DNA of 54,252 nt from positions 1 through 54,252 of the forward strand of contig JAEZDR010000057.1 in assembly GCA_023433265.1 (NCBI GenBank). The letters are read 5' to 3'. The notes below the pieces were generated by a model. The model did no database searches, was not told where the DNA came from, and was given only the letters and a program-made list of their open reading frames with translations. Positions within the stretch are counted from its first letter, which is position 1. Each line of letters starts with the position of its first letter. Both the position numbers and the translations under genes were made by a program. Shown piece by piece: positions 8,117-16,330 of this stretch. This stretch comes from Bacteroidota bacterium (GTDB lineage Bacteria; Bacteroidota; Bacteroidia; Chitinophagales; Chitinophagaceae).

Positions 8117-8449
8117 ATGGACAGCTCACAAAGAATGAACACCTTATCCCAGATAATGGAACTATTAAGGGTTCAAAAAAAAGATAAAGAGTTTATCATG
8201 ACGCCGGAGGGTTTTACACCCGGCAATAAAAAGTATTACCAGCCCGAAGAGTTGAAGATTATTAAAAGTTACCGGTTCGAGGGCGACTCAAGCCCAAGCG
8301 ATATGTGTGCACTTTATGTTATTGAAGCTTCAGATGGCCTGATTGGATACAGCATAGATGCTTATGGCGCTTACAGCAATCATGATAACGCAGAGTACGA
8401 CGACTTTATAAAGAAAATTCCTGTTGAAGACAGAGGTAATATTTTCTAA
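8117..8449 (+). CDS. Small conserved Bacteroidota protein of unknown function
   Basis: A 110-residue soluble protein. The core YRFEGDSSPSDMCALYVIEA followed by GYSIDAYGAYS resembles a widespread small Bacteroidota family (about 100 aa) that, as I recall, is often labelled phosphoribosylpyrophosphate synthetase; nothing here supports PRPP synthetase activity, since the protein is far too short and lacks the PRPP-binding motif. It follows the sigma-54 activator by 46 bp and ends at a strong terminator, so it may be co-transcribed with it. Function unknown. Confidence 0.75.
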   Translation: MDSSQRMNTLSQIMELLRVQKKDKEFIMTPEGFTPGNKKYYQPEELKIIKSYRFEGDSSPSDMCALYVIEASDGLIGYSIDAYGAYSNHDNAEYDDFIKKIPVEDRGNIF

Positions 8450-8455
8450 AAAAAT

Positions 8456-8483
8456 CCCCGGCTAATAAACCGGGGCTTTTTTT
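8456..8483. terminator. Bidirectional intrinsic terminator
   Basis: CCCCGG (8456-8461) pairs with CCGGGG (8470-8475) around an 8-nt loop, flanked by an A-run on the left and T-run on the right. It serves the plus-strand gene ending at 8449 and the minus-strand decarboxylase operon, whose last stop codon (8482-8484) touches the T-run. Confidence 0.85.
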
Positions 8484-8610
8484 AGTCCTTTTTCGCTGGA
8501 AACAGCTTATCGATGGCAATGATAGTCAGGTAAAAAACGAACATGAAAATAAATATACCCAGCATGCCTATGCCTGTAATTTCCACTGCGGCGTTGAATG
8601 AATGATTCAT
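8482..8610 (-). CDS. Minimal OadG-like gamma subunit (membrane anchor only), 42 aa
   Basis: A 42-codon gene beginning MNHSFNAAVEITGIGM, with one strong transmembrane helix (GMLGIFIFMFVFYLTIIAI) and a short tail ending in PAKKD. This is the layout of the N-terminal part of OadG, the small subunit of sodium-pumping decarboxylases (periplasmic N-terminus, one membrane helix). It starts 21 bp after the OadB stop codon on the same strand and has a strong ribosome-binding site, GGAGGA (8619-8624 complement). The soluble C-terminal region usual in Bacteroidota OadG is missing; a gene resembling that region stands at the other end of the operon (11327-11590). OadG assignment is by context and topology. 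Confidence 0.7.
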   Translation of the reverse strand: MNHSFNAAVEITGIGMLGIFIFMFVFYLTIIAIDKLFPAKKD

Positions 8611-8631
8611 AATTTGCTTCCTCCTGCTGTT

Positions 8632-9780
8632 TTACAAGAATAATGGTACTAGTGCCAGGATTAAACCTCCGGCAATCACAGATCCGATTTGCCCACCTAC
8701 GTTTGAACTTACTGCATGCATCAAAAGAAAGTTTTGTGGGTCTTCTTTCTGTCCCATGGTATGAATTACCCTTGCTGACATAGGAAATGCAGATATACCG
8801 CAGGCACCTATCATAGGATTGATTTTACGATGACCGGGTAAAAACAGGTTCATCAACTTGGCGAACATCACACCACCGAATGTATCGAAGATAAAAGCCA
8901 CGAGCCCGAGCCCGATAATCATCAATGTGTCTAACCTTACAAACCGGTCTGCTGTCATGGTGCTTGCAATAGTAATACCGAGCAAAATAGTGACAAGGCT
9001 TGCAAGTTCGTTCTGAGCAGCGAGTGAAAGTTTATTCAGCACTCCACATTCTCTAATTAGGTTACCAAACATCAGGAAACCAATAAGCGCGATAGATGAA
9101 GGTGCAACAATTCCGGCGATAATAGTTACTAATATCGGGAAGAGTATTAAAGAAGTTCTTGAAACAACTTTGGCCCTTGCCTCCATTCTAATCAACCTTT
9201 CCTTACGACTGGTTAACAGCTTTATGACGGGTGGCTGTATGATGGGTACAAGCGCCATATACGAATAGGCAGCAACAGAAATCGGCCCTAGCAGGTCAGG
9301 TGCAAACCGAGACGCTACGAAGATGGAAGTAGGCCCATCAGCGGCGCCAATAATACCTATGGATGCAGCTTCCTGCAACGTAAAGCCCATTGTGGTAGCC
9401 GCAGCCATGGTAAAAAAGATGCCGAACTGTGCAGCAGCGCCAAACAATAGTAGGAATGGATTTTTAAAAAGCGGTGAGAAATCAATCATTGCCCCTATCG
9501 CAATAAAAATAAGCAGCGGAAATACTTCATTAGCTATACCAGCTTCATAGAACACAGTCAATGCGCCTTCCAATGCTTTACCGGAAATTGGATCCACTTG
9601 TGTAATAGCCGAAGTGAGCGGTATGTTTACGAGTATGGCACCGAAGCCCATTGGCAGCAACAACGTTGGCTCAAATTCTTTAGCAATAGCCAGGTAAATG
9701 AGCGTGAGGCCCACTCCTATCATCAGCATATTTTCCCATGTAATATTATATACTACGGGCAATAAATCTTTAAAATCCAT
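8632..9780 (-). CDS. oadB: Sodium-translocating decarboxylase beta subunit
   Basis: A 382-residue integral membrane protein with about ten hydrophobic segments. It carries the OadB/MmdB/GcdB hallmarks: PLLIFIAIGAMIDFSPL, GAADGPTSIFVAS, VPIIQPPVIKLLTS, and the C-terminal GACGISAFPMSARV and HAVSSNVGGQIGSV. The Asp in the GAADGPTS segment and polar residues of the later helices form the Na+ path in characterised enzymes. It couples decarboxylation of a carboxybiotin carrier to Na+ export. The biotin carrier is in the same operon, but no carboxyltransferase subunit is found in this window, so the substrate (oxaloacetate, methylmalonyl-CoA or other) cannot be set. Confidence 0.93.
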   Translation of the reverse strand: MDFKDLLPVVYNITWENMLMIGVGLTLIYLAIAKEFEPTLLLPMGFGAILVNIPLTSAITQVDPISGKALEGALTVFYEAGIANEVFPLLIFIAIGAMIDFSPLFKNPFLLLFGAAAQFGIFFTMAAATTMGFTLQEAASIGIIGAADGPTSIFVASRFAPDLLGPISVAAYSYMALVPIIQPPVIKLLTSRKERLIRMEARAKVVSRTSLILFPILVTIIAGIVAPSSIALIGFLMFGNLIRECGVLNKLSLAAQNELASLVTILLGITIASTMTADRFVRLDTLMIIGLGLVAFIFDTFGGVMFAKLMNLFLPGHRKINPMIGACGISAFPMSARVIHTMGQKEDPQNFLLMHAVSSNVGGQIGSVIAGGLILALVPLFL

Positions 9781-9793
9781 ATACTTGTTTTAC

Positions 9794-10867
9794 TTATACA
9801 GTCAATTCTTCTTCTAGTTCTTCTACTTCTTCTTCCAGCTTGGAAACTTCTTCCTTCAGTTCATCAATTTCCTTTTTCTCAGCAATTATCACCGAAAGCA
9901 AAATGGAAGTAAACAGTGTTCCAACAATTACAACGAGCGACACCCATGTATGACTGGCGAAGAAGTGCTCAACTACTGCCACGGATGACAGCAGCATCTT
10001 ACAGCCGATAAACAGCAGGATGAAACTTACCCCATGTTTTAGAAACCTAAACATGCCCATAATTCCTTTCAGTGCAAAAAAGAGCGACACTAAGCCCATG
10101 ACAGCAAATACGTTTGACGTAATAGCTATAAAATCTTCTTCACCTGGTGTAAGGACATTGGCAGCACCCTCTTTGATTACACCGATAATCGCCGGTATGG
10201 AATCCACTGCAAACAGGACGTCGGTAGAGCCGATAACAAGAAACACTAAAAATATACTTGTTATGTGCAGCCTGCCATTTATACGGTGCATAAACTTAGG
10301 CGAATCTTTATCCGGGTCAATTGGGAATAATTTTGACGCAAACTTGTAAAGGAAGTTTTCTTTCGGATTCACCTGGTCGTCTTCGGCTGTGAATGCCATT
10401 TTATAGGCAGTCCAAACAAGTATCAGCCCGAACACGTAAATAATCCAGTGAAACCGTTGTACCAGCTCCATACCGGCAACAATAAAGAGAACCCTTAAAA
10501 CAATGGATAAGAGGATGCCCATCTTTAGCAGCTTTGGCTGGTTTTTCTCATGCACTTTCATCAGAGAGAAAATCATGATGAAGACAAACAGGTTGTCTAC
10601 GGAAAGCGAATATTCAGTAAGGTAACCTGAGATAAACTTCATCATCATTACTGACGAAGTATTAACCGTGCTATCAGGGTTCTGCGGAAAAAAGAAATAT
10701 ATGGCCGCCCCAAATGACAGCGCAATACTAATCCACAATGCAGTCCAACGTAAAGATGCTTTTACGGAAAGCGCTCCTCTCCTATGGTTGGTAACATACA
10801 GGTCGATAAAGAACACTGTGAAAAACAGGGCCACGAAGGCCAGCCAGAAAACTTGGATTGTATCCAT
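9794..10867 (-). CDS. TerC family integral membrane protein
   Basis: 357 residues with around nine membrane segments. Family motifs are seen: GYLTEYSLSVDNLFVFIMIF, GSTDVLFAVDSIPAIIGV and FRFLKHG. TerC/Alx proteins are now linked to metal-ion (especially Mn2+) export and the metal loading of exported proteins. The C-terminus ends in a long Glu/Lys coiled coil (about residues 325-357, repeated KLEEEVEELEEEL pattern) that is not part of the usual TerC core. It lies between the OadB and biotin carrier genes with 13- and 12-bp gaps, so it is a true operon member, an uncommon position for TerC. Confidence 0.9.
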   Translation of the reverse strand: MDTIQVFWLAFVALFFTVFFIDLYVTNHRRGALSVKASLRWTALWISIALSFGAAIYFFFPQNPDSTVNTSSVMMMKFISGYLTEYSLSVDNLFVFIMIFSLMKVHEKNQPKLLKMGILLSIVLRVLFIVAGMELVQRFHWIIYVFGLILVWTAYKMAFTAEDDQVNPKENFLYKFASKLFPIDPDKDSPKFMHRINGRLHITSIFLVFLVIGSTDVLFAVDSIPAIIGVIKEGAANVLTPGEEDFIAITSNVFAVMGLVSLFFALKGIMGMFRFLKHGVSFILLFIGCKMLLSSVAVVEHFFASHTWVSLVVIVGTLFTSILLSVIIAEKKEIDELKEEVSKLEEEVEELEEELTV

Positions 10868-10879
10868 CCTGATAGAGTT

Positions 10880-11305
10880 TTAGTACGATATCTCGATTAA
10901 CTGATCACCTTCCAGCACTGTATCATTTTTATGAGCTATTACAGCTTTCACTATCCCGGTATGCTCCGAGTAGATATTATTTTCCATCTTCATAGCTTCA
11001 AGGCAAAGCAGGGTTTGTCCCGCCTTCACTTTGTCGCCCGGCTTAACAGCAATGTCTAATACCTTTCCCGGCAGTGGTGATTTTACAATAGTCGTTTTGC
11101 CAGCTACAGCCTGATTGGAAATCTGCGGCTCGTCAGGATTGGCCATGTTCACTTCTTCAATGAGGTTTTCAACGCTCTTTGAAGGGTCCATGAAGTCTAC
11201 ATCAAAGCTTTCGTCGTTTACTATTGCTGTAGCCTTTCCGTTTTCGCAGCTTGTAACCCTGACGTTATAAACTGAACCCTTTATTTTGAAACTATATTCT
11301 TTCAT
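10880..11305 (-). CDS. Biotin carboxyl carrier protein of the decarboxylase complex
   Basis: 141 residues. The C-terminal biotinyl/lipoyl domain (about 72-141) has the invariant EAMKMEN with target Lys106, preceded by SPLPGKVLDIAVKPGDKVKAGQ. The N-terminal ~60 residues form the small beta domain that in Bacteroidota carriers precedes a flexible linker. It would be biotinylated and shuttle carboxybiotin between a carboxyltransferase and the OadB channel. It lies 12 bp upstream of terC and 21 bp downstream of the OadG-like soluble gene. Acetyl-CoA carboxylase AccB is less likely because of the OadB neighbour and the absence of AccC. Confidence 0.92.
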   Translation of the reverse strand: MKEYSFKIKGSVYNVRVTSCENGKATAIVNDESFDVDFMDPSKSVENLIEEVNMANPDEPQISNQAVAGKTTIVKSPLPGKVLDIAVKPGDKVKAGQTLLCLEAMKMENNIYSEHTGIVKAVIAHKNDTVLEGDQLIEISY

Positions 11306-11326
11306 ATCGCATGTTCTTTAGGATAA

Positions 11327-11590
11327 TTACAATATTCTTTTAGGTAGAAATGTGGGTAGCTGTCTTAGCACCAGGTGCTTCGCACCCCAGGCTGAATGGG
11401 GATTAGGCTTTATGGTTAACAAGCAATCCAACCCTCCCTGGTTAGCCTTGTAGAGATGGATTGCAAGCGCTATGGCTAAAGCCAAAGAAGTATCATCCTT
11501 GCTCTCATAACTCTCTTGCAGTACAGGATGGTCGGTTACAATAGACTCTTTTTTTGAAGGAGACTTATCCTTCATAAAGAATAATCGCAT
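11327..11590 (-). CDS. Small soluble protein resembling the C-terminal part of Bacteroidota OadG
   Basis: 87 residues (82 if ATG 11575 is used). No membrane helix. The segment SLALAIALAIHLYKANQ, then a short beta-like stretch LLTIKP, SAWGAKHLVLRQLP and a basic end, matches my recollection of the soluble tail of Bacteroidota OadG proteins (A-I-A-x-A-I/L-x-LY ... SPWSSK-x-x-LRxxP). It is the first gene of the minus-strand operon that ends with the membrane-only OadG-like gene, so the gamma subunit seems divided in two. This is inference from sequence pattern and operon position; an unrelated small protein cannot be ruled out. Confidence 0.6.
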   Translation of the reverse strand: MRLFFMKDKSPSKKESIVTDHPVLQESYESKDDTSLALAIALAIHLYKANQGGLDCLLTIKPNPHSAWGAKHLVLRQLPTFLPKRIL

Positions 11591-11934
11591 GTCAGGTTAA
11601 TTTAAAAAGATGGTTAATAAAGCAGAATGCTCTGGTACATGAAAGTTGCGTTTTGCCAGGTTTAGGGTAATTACTTTTTGGTGATAACGTAACTAATGCA
11701 AAACTGTTATTCATCTCGTTCTCGTCTGATCTTCAGAGCTACTGCCTTTTCAACTGCAAAGCTATCCACACTCTATGCGGCAAAAAATGTCTTTTATCAG
11801 TTGATTTGAGGAGATTTATCAAACCGTCTTATACCAATTAGATTTAATAGCAGCAATAAACCAGGAGCGATGCACAGGTTAACATGACAATAACATTTTA
11901 ACTCAGTAAGCCCGGGTAAGATGGCTGGTGTTGG
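11591..11934. other. 344-bp stretch without a recognised gene
   Basis: It lies upstream of the decarboxylase operon (minus) and downstream of the 97-aa minus-strand gene. No convincing coding region, hairpin terminator or close match to the TAnnTTTG promoter was seen. It must contain the decarboxylase operon promoter if that operon starts here. Confidence 0.5.
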
Positions 11935-12228
11935 CTATGCCCGCTTCTTCCGCCAAAACGGCAAAGCTTCTTCACTTGCAGCAGCAATATCCTTTGCACG
12001 CTCTTCAATGTTCATATAGACTACAGCAGCTAAATCATTATCCTGGGTTTCGCCGTTTTGTTCGGCAATCAACATCATGTCCTTTAATCTCAGCAAGATA
12101 TCCAAGGTGGTGCGCCCGGTTTTTTCCGGTAGTGTAGTCAGTTGAAGCAATCTCGCCATCATTAGCATAAGGTTCATTTTATCCAACATCACTTTCATCA
12201 TGACGATCTTACTATTATAACTGTCCAT
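11935..12228 (-). CDS. Hypothetical 97-aa helical protein
   Basis: Not recognised. The first ~35 residues are amphipathic and very Met-rich (KIVMMKVMLDKMNLMLMMAR), followed by polar helices and a basic end WRKKRA. No signal peptide and no clear membrane span. The start is well supported: an unusually complete Shine-Dalgarno sequence AAGGAGGTGA ends a few bases upstream. It is divergent from gabD with a 68-bp gap. The coding call rests on the ribosome-binding site and the clean 97-codon frame. Function unknown. Confidence 0.65.
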   Translation of the reverse strand: MDSYNSKIVMMKVMLDKMNLMLMMARLLQLTTLPEKTGRTTLDILLRLKDMMLIAEQNGETQDNDLAAVVYMNIEERAKDIAAASEEALPFWRKKRA

Positions 12229-12231
12229 TAG

Positions 12232-12241
12232 TCACCTCCTT
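12232..12241 (-). promoter_or_regulatory. Strong Shine-Dalgarno sequence
   Basis: The minus strand reads AAGGAGGTGA directly upstream of ATG 12228, near-complete complementarity to the 16S rRNA 3' end. This is unusual next to the weak sites of neighbouring genes and fixes the start. Confidence 0.8.
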
Positions 12242-12265
12242 CTCGCTGAATGTTCATTACCCGCC

Positions 12266-12273
12266 TAAATTTG
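12266..12273 (+). promoter_or_regulatory. -7 promoter element for gabD
   Basis: TAAATTTG, an exact match to the Bacteroidota TAnnTTTG box, 23 bp before ATG 12297. No clear -33 TTG at the usual spacing. Confidence 0.5.
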
Positions 12274-12296
12274 TCATTCCAATTAATCAAATTACT

Positions 12297-13772
12297 ATGC
12301 CAAACGTGCAACTGTCAAATAATCAACTGTTACGCACATCTTCATTCGTAAATAACCATTGGTTGGGCAGCAACAATAAAGTTTTCGACGTCATCAATCC
12401 TGCCACTAACCACTTAATCACATCTGTTGCCGACGCTGGCGAAAAAGAAACGATTGATGCAATCGCAGCGGCAGAAACCTCCTTTACCCATTGGAAAAAC
12501 ACAACTCCCAAGGAGCGCGCAGGCATTTTAAAAGATTGGTTCTATCTTGTTCTAAAAAATAAAGAAGACCTTGCTACGCTTCTTACATTAGAACAAGGAA
12601 AGCCTTTAATGGAAGCAAGAGCCGAAGTTGAATACGGTGCAGGCTTCATCGAGTGGTTTGCAGAAGAATGCAAACGCATATACGGTGACGTTATTCCTTC
12701 ACCTGTCGCCGACAGGCGTATGATAACAATAAAGCAACCTATTGGAGTAGTGGCCGCCATTACTCCCTGGAATTTTCCTATTGCTATGATCACCCGTAAA
12801 ATTGCACCTGCAATTGCGTGTGGTTGCACTGTAGTGCTGAAACCAAGTTCTCTTACTCCCTTGTCGGCATTGGCGCTTGCTTACCTCGCTGCCGAAGCCG
12901 GGATGCCCGAGGGTGTATTGAACGTTATAGTATCGTCAAACAGTAGAGAAATCGGAAAAGTGCTCACCACCCATCCGACCGTGAAAAAGATTTCTTTTAC
13001 CGGATCTACCGAAACAGGCAGGCAACTGATGGAACAATCCGCGGGTACCGTTAAAAAGCTTTCTTTGGAACTTGGTGGAAATGCACCTGTAATCATATTC
13101 AACGATGCCGACATCAACAAAGCAGTTGCAGGCACACTGGCGAGTAAATACCGAAACGCAGGCCAAACCTGTGTTTGTGCCAACAGGATTTTTGTACAAA
13201 AAGATATATACCCTACATTCCTAAAAGCTTATGTGGATGCTGTTGCTAAATTGAAAGTTGGCAATGGTTTAGATGAAGGCGTCAACATCGGGCCGCTCGT
13301 AAATAGCGCGGCCGTGAAAAAGGTAAAAACACTAATTGATGACGCAATTGCGAAAGGCGCTGAACTTGTGTATGAGAACGAGGCTGCAACCGGAAGTGGA
13401 TGCTTCGTTCGCCCAACCATCGTTGCTAACTGGACACCAGAGATGCAAATGAGCCAGGAGGAAATCTTTGGCCCTGTGAGTGCTATTTATGTATTTGATA
13501 ATGTCACCGATGCCATTGCGCTTGCCAATAATACCATTTATGGTCTTGCTGCATATTTTTTCACCTCTGATATCAACAAAGCGTGGAGAGTAGCAGAAGC
13601 ACTGGAATATGGAATCATTGGCATTAACGAAGGAATCATATCTTTTCCTGAAGCTCCATTTGGCGGTGTAAAACAAAGTGGTTTCGGTAAAGAAGGTAGT
13701 TATTACGGCATAGAAGAATACCTCGTTACCAAATATTTATGTTTAGGAGGGCTGGAGAAACCTGCCTTTTAA
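12297..13772 (+). CDS. gabD: NAD(P)-dependent succinate-semialdehyde dehydrogenase
   Basis: A 491-residue aldehyde dehydrogenase of full family length. Catalytic Glu258 (SLELGGNAP) and Cys292 (NAGQTCVCANR) are present, as are TPWNFPIAM, KPSSLTPLSAL, FTGSTETGR and the C-terminal FGGVKQSGFGKEG. The CVCANR sequence, with a second Cys two residues after the nucleophile, is characteristic of GabD-type enzymes. It oxidises succinate semialdehyde to succinate, feeding GABA or polyamine breakdown products into the TCA cycle. No GABA transaminase is adjacent, so the source of substrate is unknown. It is monocistronic by spacing. Confidence 0.92.
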   Translation: MPNVQLSNNQLLRTSSFVNNHWLGSNNKVFDVINPATNHLITSVADAGEKETIDAIAAAETSFTHWKNTTPKERAGILKDWFYLVLKNKEDLATLLTLEQGKPLMEARAEVEYGAGFIEWFAEECKRIYGDVIPSPVADRRMITIKQPIGVVAAITPWNFPIAMITRKIAPAIACGCTVVLKPSSLTPLSALALAYLAAEAGMPEGVLNVIVSSNSREIGKVLTTHPTVKKISFTGSTETGRQLMEQSAGTVKKLSLELGGNAPVIIFNDADINKAVAGTLASKYRNAGQTCVCANRIFVQKDIYPTFLKAYVDAVAKLKVGNGLDEGVNIGPLVNSAAVKKVKTLIDDAIAKGAELVYENEAATGSGCFVRPTIVANWTPEMQMSQEEIFGPVSAIYVFDNVTDAIALANNTIYGLAAYFFTSDINKAWRVAEALEYGIIGINEGIISFPEAPFGGVKQSGFGKEGSYYGIEEYLVTKYLCLGGLEKPAF

Positions 13773-13938
13773 CTACCGCTACAGCTTATGCTTATTTTGG
13801 GTGCAAAGAGGTACATATCCAAACGAAGGAGCGTATTAGAAGCGTTATGCTTAACCCATGTTTATATAAGTTGTCGGTATCCACAATAACGGTCGGAGTG
13901 TGAATATCTAGCGCACCTAGTCAAGTGCTACAGTGGAG

Positions 13939-13946
13939 TAAATTTG
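13939..13946 (+). promoter_or_regulatory. -7 promoter element for the RlpA-like gene
   Basis: TAAATTTG, an exact TAnnTTTG match, ends 5 bp before ATG 13952, implying a nearly leaderless transcript. Confidence 0.45.
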
Positions 13947-13951
13947 TGACT

Positions 13952-14326
13952 ATGAAAGCTCTAAAACCGGCTTGCTGGCTATTAGCTATTTGCTTCCTGC
14001 TTACTTCGTGCAGCAAATACATAACCGAAACGGGTAAAGCTTCCTATTACGGTGACAAGTTCAATGGACGAAAAACGGCTAATGGCGAAACTTTCTCGCA
14101 GAACAAAAACACTGCTGCACATAAAAAGCTTCCTTTCGGAACCGAGGTAAAAGTGCAAAATCTTTCAAACGGCAAAACTACCACGGTACGAATCAATGAC
14201 CGGGGACCATTTGTTCGCGGTAGAATTATCGATTTAAGCAAAGCTGCCGCAAAGGATATCGGCCTGGTTCAACAAGGAGTGACGAAAGTTAAAATCACTT
14301 ACAAGCGCAAAAAGAAACGCAGCTAA
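13952..14326 (+). CDS. RlpA-like septal ring lipoprotein (double-psi beta-barrel)
   Basis: Starting at ATG 13952 (MKALKP) gives 124 residues with a lipoprotein signal whose lipobox is LLTSC. The mature part is a compact RlpA double-psi beta-barrel: GKASYYGDKFNGRKTANGE, AAHKKLPFGT, VRINDRGPF and RIIDLSKAAA. RlpA proteins cut peptidoglycan lacking stem peptides at the septum in Pseudomonas; the Asp in NDRGPF and the His in AAHKKLP match catalytic positions. It lacks the SPOR domain of longer homologues, so septal targeting is uncertain. An upstream GTG at 13925 would disrupt the signal peptide. Confidence 0.88.
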   Translation: MKALKPACWLLAICFLLTSCSKYITETGKASYYGDKFNGRKTANGETFSQNKNTAAHKKLPFGTEVKVQNLSNGKTTTVRINDRGPFVRGRIIDLSKAAAKDIGLVQQGVTKVKITYKRKKKRS

Positions 14327-14339
14327 TAACCCTCAACCT

Positions 14340-15098
14340 TTACTGAGCGAACACTTTCTTTAAAATATCGGTTACCCTTGCAGTAGGGTCCTGCCTTATT
14401 TGCTTTTCTTCTTCAGCCACCTGGAAGAACAATCCTGCCAACGCGCGTTCCGTAACATAGGCAGTAAGATCCGGGTTCACTTTACTTACCATGGGTAGCT
14501 TGTTATATGCACTGAATACATCGTTCCAATACTTAGTGGCATCTACTTTTTGTAAAGACTGCTGCACAACCGGCTTGAAGGCCTGGGTAAGCGACGCAGT
14601 AGTTTTTCCCTTAAGGTACTCTGTTGCCGCTGTATTGTTGCCTTTAAGAATATTGAAACCGTCTTGTATTGAAATGGACTTAATAGCATTTAAGAAAATG
14701 GGAGCCGCTGATTTTGCAGCATCTTCTGCAGCGCGGTTCATAGCCATGATAGCGTCGTCTACCTGCTTATCTAATCCAATACTCCTGAGGGTACGCTCAG
14801 CTTTCTTCGCTTCCTCAGGCATTAGTATTTTTATGTCAGCATTGCCAAAGTAGCCATCAAGCGCAGATAACCGGGTAACAGACTTATTCGTTCCCACTGA
14901 CAATGCCTCCTTCAAGCCGGCAACTACTTCATCGTTGCTAAGACTGCCTTTACCTCCGGTTACAGATTTAAGCAGGCCACTCACCTTGCCGGCAGATGAA
15001 TCTTTTTTTACTTTATCCAGCAAATCGCCAAACTGTGCATTTGCATTTACCACGAACAACAATAAACCGGCGGCTATAACAAACTGGAGTTTCTTCAT
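14340..15098 (-). CDS. DUF4197 family exported protein
   Basis: 252 residues beginning with a Sec signal peptide (MKKLQFVIAAGLLLFVVNANAQ, cleavage after ANA). The rest is helical and matches DUF4197: LSNDEVVAGLKEALSVGT, LPEEAKK-like MPEEAKKAERTL, MNRAAEDAAKSAAPIFLNAI, and the end LAGLFFQVAEEEKQIR with DILKKVFAQ. The family occurs widely in Bacteroidota and Proteobacteria, is about 220-250 residues long and has no known function. It is convergent with the RlpA-like gene (13-bp gap). Confidence 0.88.
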   Translation of the reverse strand: MKKLQFVIAAGLLLFVVNANAQFGDLLDKVKKDSSAGKVSGLLKSVTGGKGSLSNDEVVAGLKEALSVGTNKSVTRLSALDGYFGNADIKILMPEEAKKAERTLRSIGLDKQVDDAIMAMNRAAEDAAKSAAPIFLNAIKSISIQDGFNILKGNNTAATEYLKGKTTASLTQAFKPVVQQSLQKVDATKYWNDVFSAYNKLPMVSKVNPDLTAYVTERALAGLFFQVAEEEKQIRQDPTARVTDILKKVFAQ

Positions 15099-15173
15099 AG
15101 CTTAAAAATAAGGTGCATAGCGCTAAGGTGAGGTTAAAACACGTGGTCTTTATCTGTTTGATACCTTCGTAAC

Positions 15174-16304
15174 ATGAGTCGGAGCTTTTGGGAAGCCACT
15201 ACTTTTTATGCAAAACAGGACGTCATTATTGCGGGCGGGGGGCTTATGGGGTTATGGACGGCACTGGCGCTCAAAAGAAAGAACCCCAGGCTAAAGGTCA
15301 CAATACTCGAGAAGCATCCCATTCCCACAGGTGCTTCAACCCGTAATGCCGGCTTTGCATGCTTCGGCAGCCCATCCGAGATATTGTCGGACCTAGAAAA
15401 GCTAGGAGAAGAAAAAACATGGGAATTGATAGAGAAACGTTTCCTCGGCATTCAAAAAACCAGGAAAACGTTGGGCGATGATGCCATTGACTTTGACAAC
15501 TGTGGAGGCTTCGAGGTATTTCGTGAAGGCGATAAAATGTTGTATGCCGTGCAGGAAAATCTTTCGCTGCTTAATGAATACATGACCAACATAACTGGTA
15601 TCCGGGATTCATTTTCGTGGAACAAACCAGCGCTTAAAGCCTTCCGATTAAGCGGCTTTGATGCAATGGTTGAGAACCGGCTTGAAGGAGGTTTGCATAG
15701 CGGTAAGCTCGTGCAGCAATTAACGCGCAACTGCCTTAATGAAAATGTGCAGATAATGAACGGCCAGGAAGTTTATGGCTATAAGGCACCAGGTAATGAA
15801 GTGGTGGTTGAAACATCGTCAGGTAATATCCATTGCGACCGGCTGGTCCTGGCGAGCAATGCATTCACACAGGGGATATGTAATACTGCCCCCATCAAAC
15901 CAGCCAGAGGACAGGTTATAGTAACCGCTCCTATTAAAGATTTAGCTTTGAAGGGCACGTTCCACTTTGACGAAGGATTCTATTATTTCAGAAATATCGG
16001 AAACAGGGTGTTGTTAGGTGGTGCCCGAAACAAAAGCTTTAGCGAAGAGGAAACGCATGCCCTGGACACCTCGGTCATAATACAAACAGAGCTGAACCGC
16101 TTTCTGCAAGCCCATGTCCTCAAAAACGAGGACTATACTATCGACTACAAGTGGAGCGGTATAATGGGTTTTACTGAAGATAAGTTGCCACTTTTAAAAG
16201 TGGTTGATAGCAATGTATTGGCCGTTACAGCTTGCAACGGTATGGGCGTAGCACTTTCACCTATCATAGCGGAAGAGGCCGCTGCCATCATAAATGAAAT
16301 ATAG
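15174..16304 (+). CDS. FAD-dependent oxidoreductase (DAO family)
   Basis: 376 residues. FAD-binding motif VIIAGGGLMGLWTALAL at about residues 18-34, then LEKHPIPTGASTRNAGFACFG, which matches the STRNAG segment of amino-acid and sarcosine-type oxidases, and a C-terminal GMGVALSPIIAEE FAD closure. Substrate unknown. It is followed 26 bp later by the glutamine cyclotransferase gene and may be co-transcribed with it. TACCTTCG at 15162-15169, ending 4 bp before the ATG, is a possible -7 element, again nearly leaderless. Confidence 0.85.
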   Translation: MSRSFWEATTFYAKQDVIIAGGGLMGLWTALALKRKNPRLKVTILEKHPIPTGASTRNAGFACFGSPSEILSDLEKLGEEKTWELIEKRFLGIQKTRKTLGDDAIDFDNCGGFEVFREGDKMLYAVQENLSLLNEYMTNITGIRDSFSWNKPALKAFRLSGFDAMVENRLEGGLHSGKLVQQLTRNCLNENVQIMNGQEVYGYKAPGNEVVVETSSGNIHCDRLVLASNAFTQGICNTAPIKPARGQVIVTAPIKDLALKGTFHFDEGFYYFRNIGNRVLLGGARNKSFSEEETHALDTSVIIQTELNRFLQAHVLKNEDYTIDYKWSGIMGFTEDKLPLLKVVDSNVLAVTACNGMGVALSPIIAEEAAAIINEI

Positions 16305-16330
16305 AGTATTTTGCAGCCTTTATTAGTGGA

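Noticed and set aside
8117..8449. Phosphoribosylpyrophosphate synthetase label for the 110-aa protein
   Set aside because: Much too short and without the PRPP-binding motif; family name is probably a propagated error.
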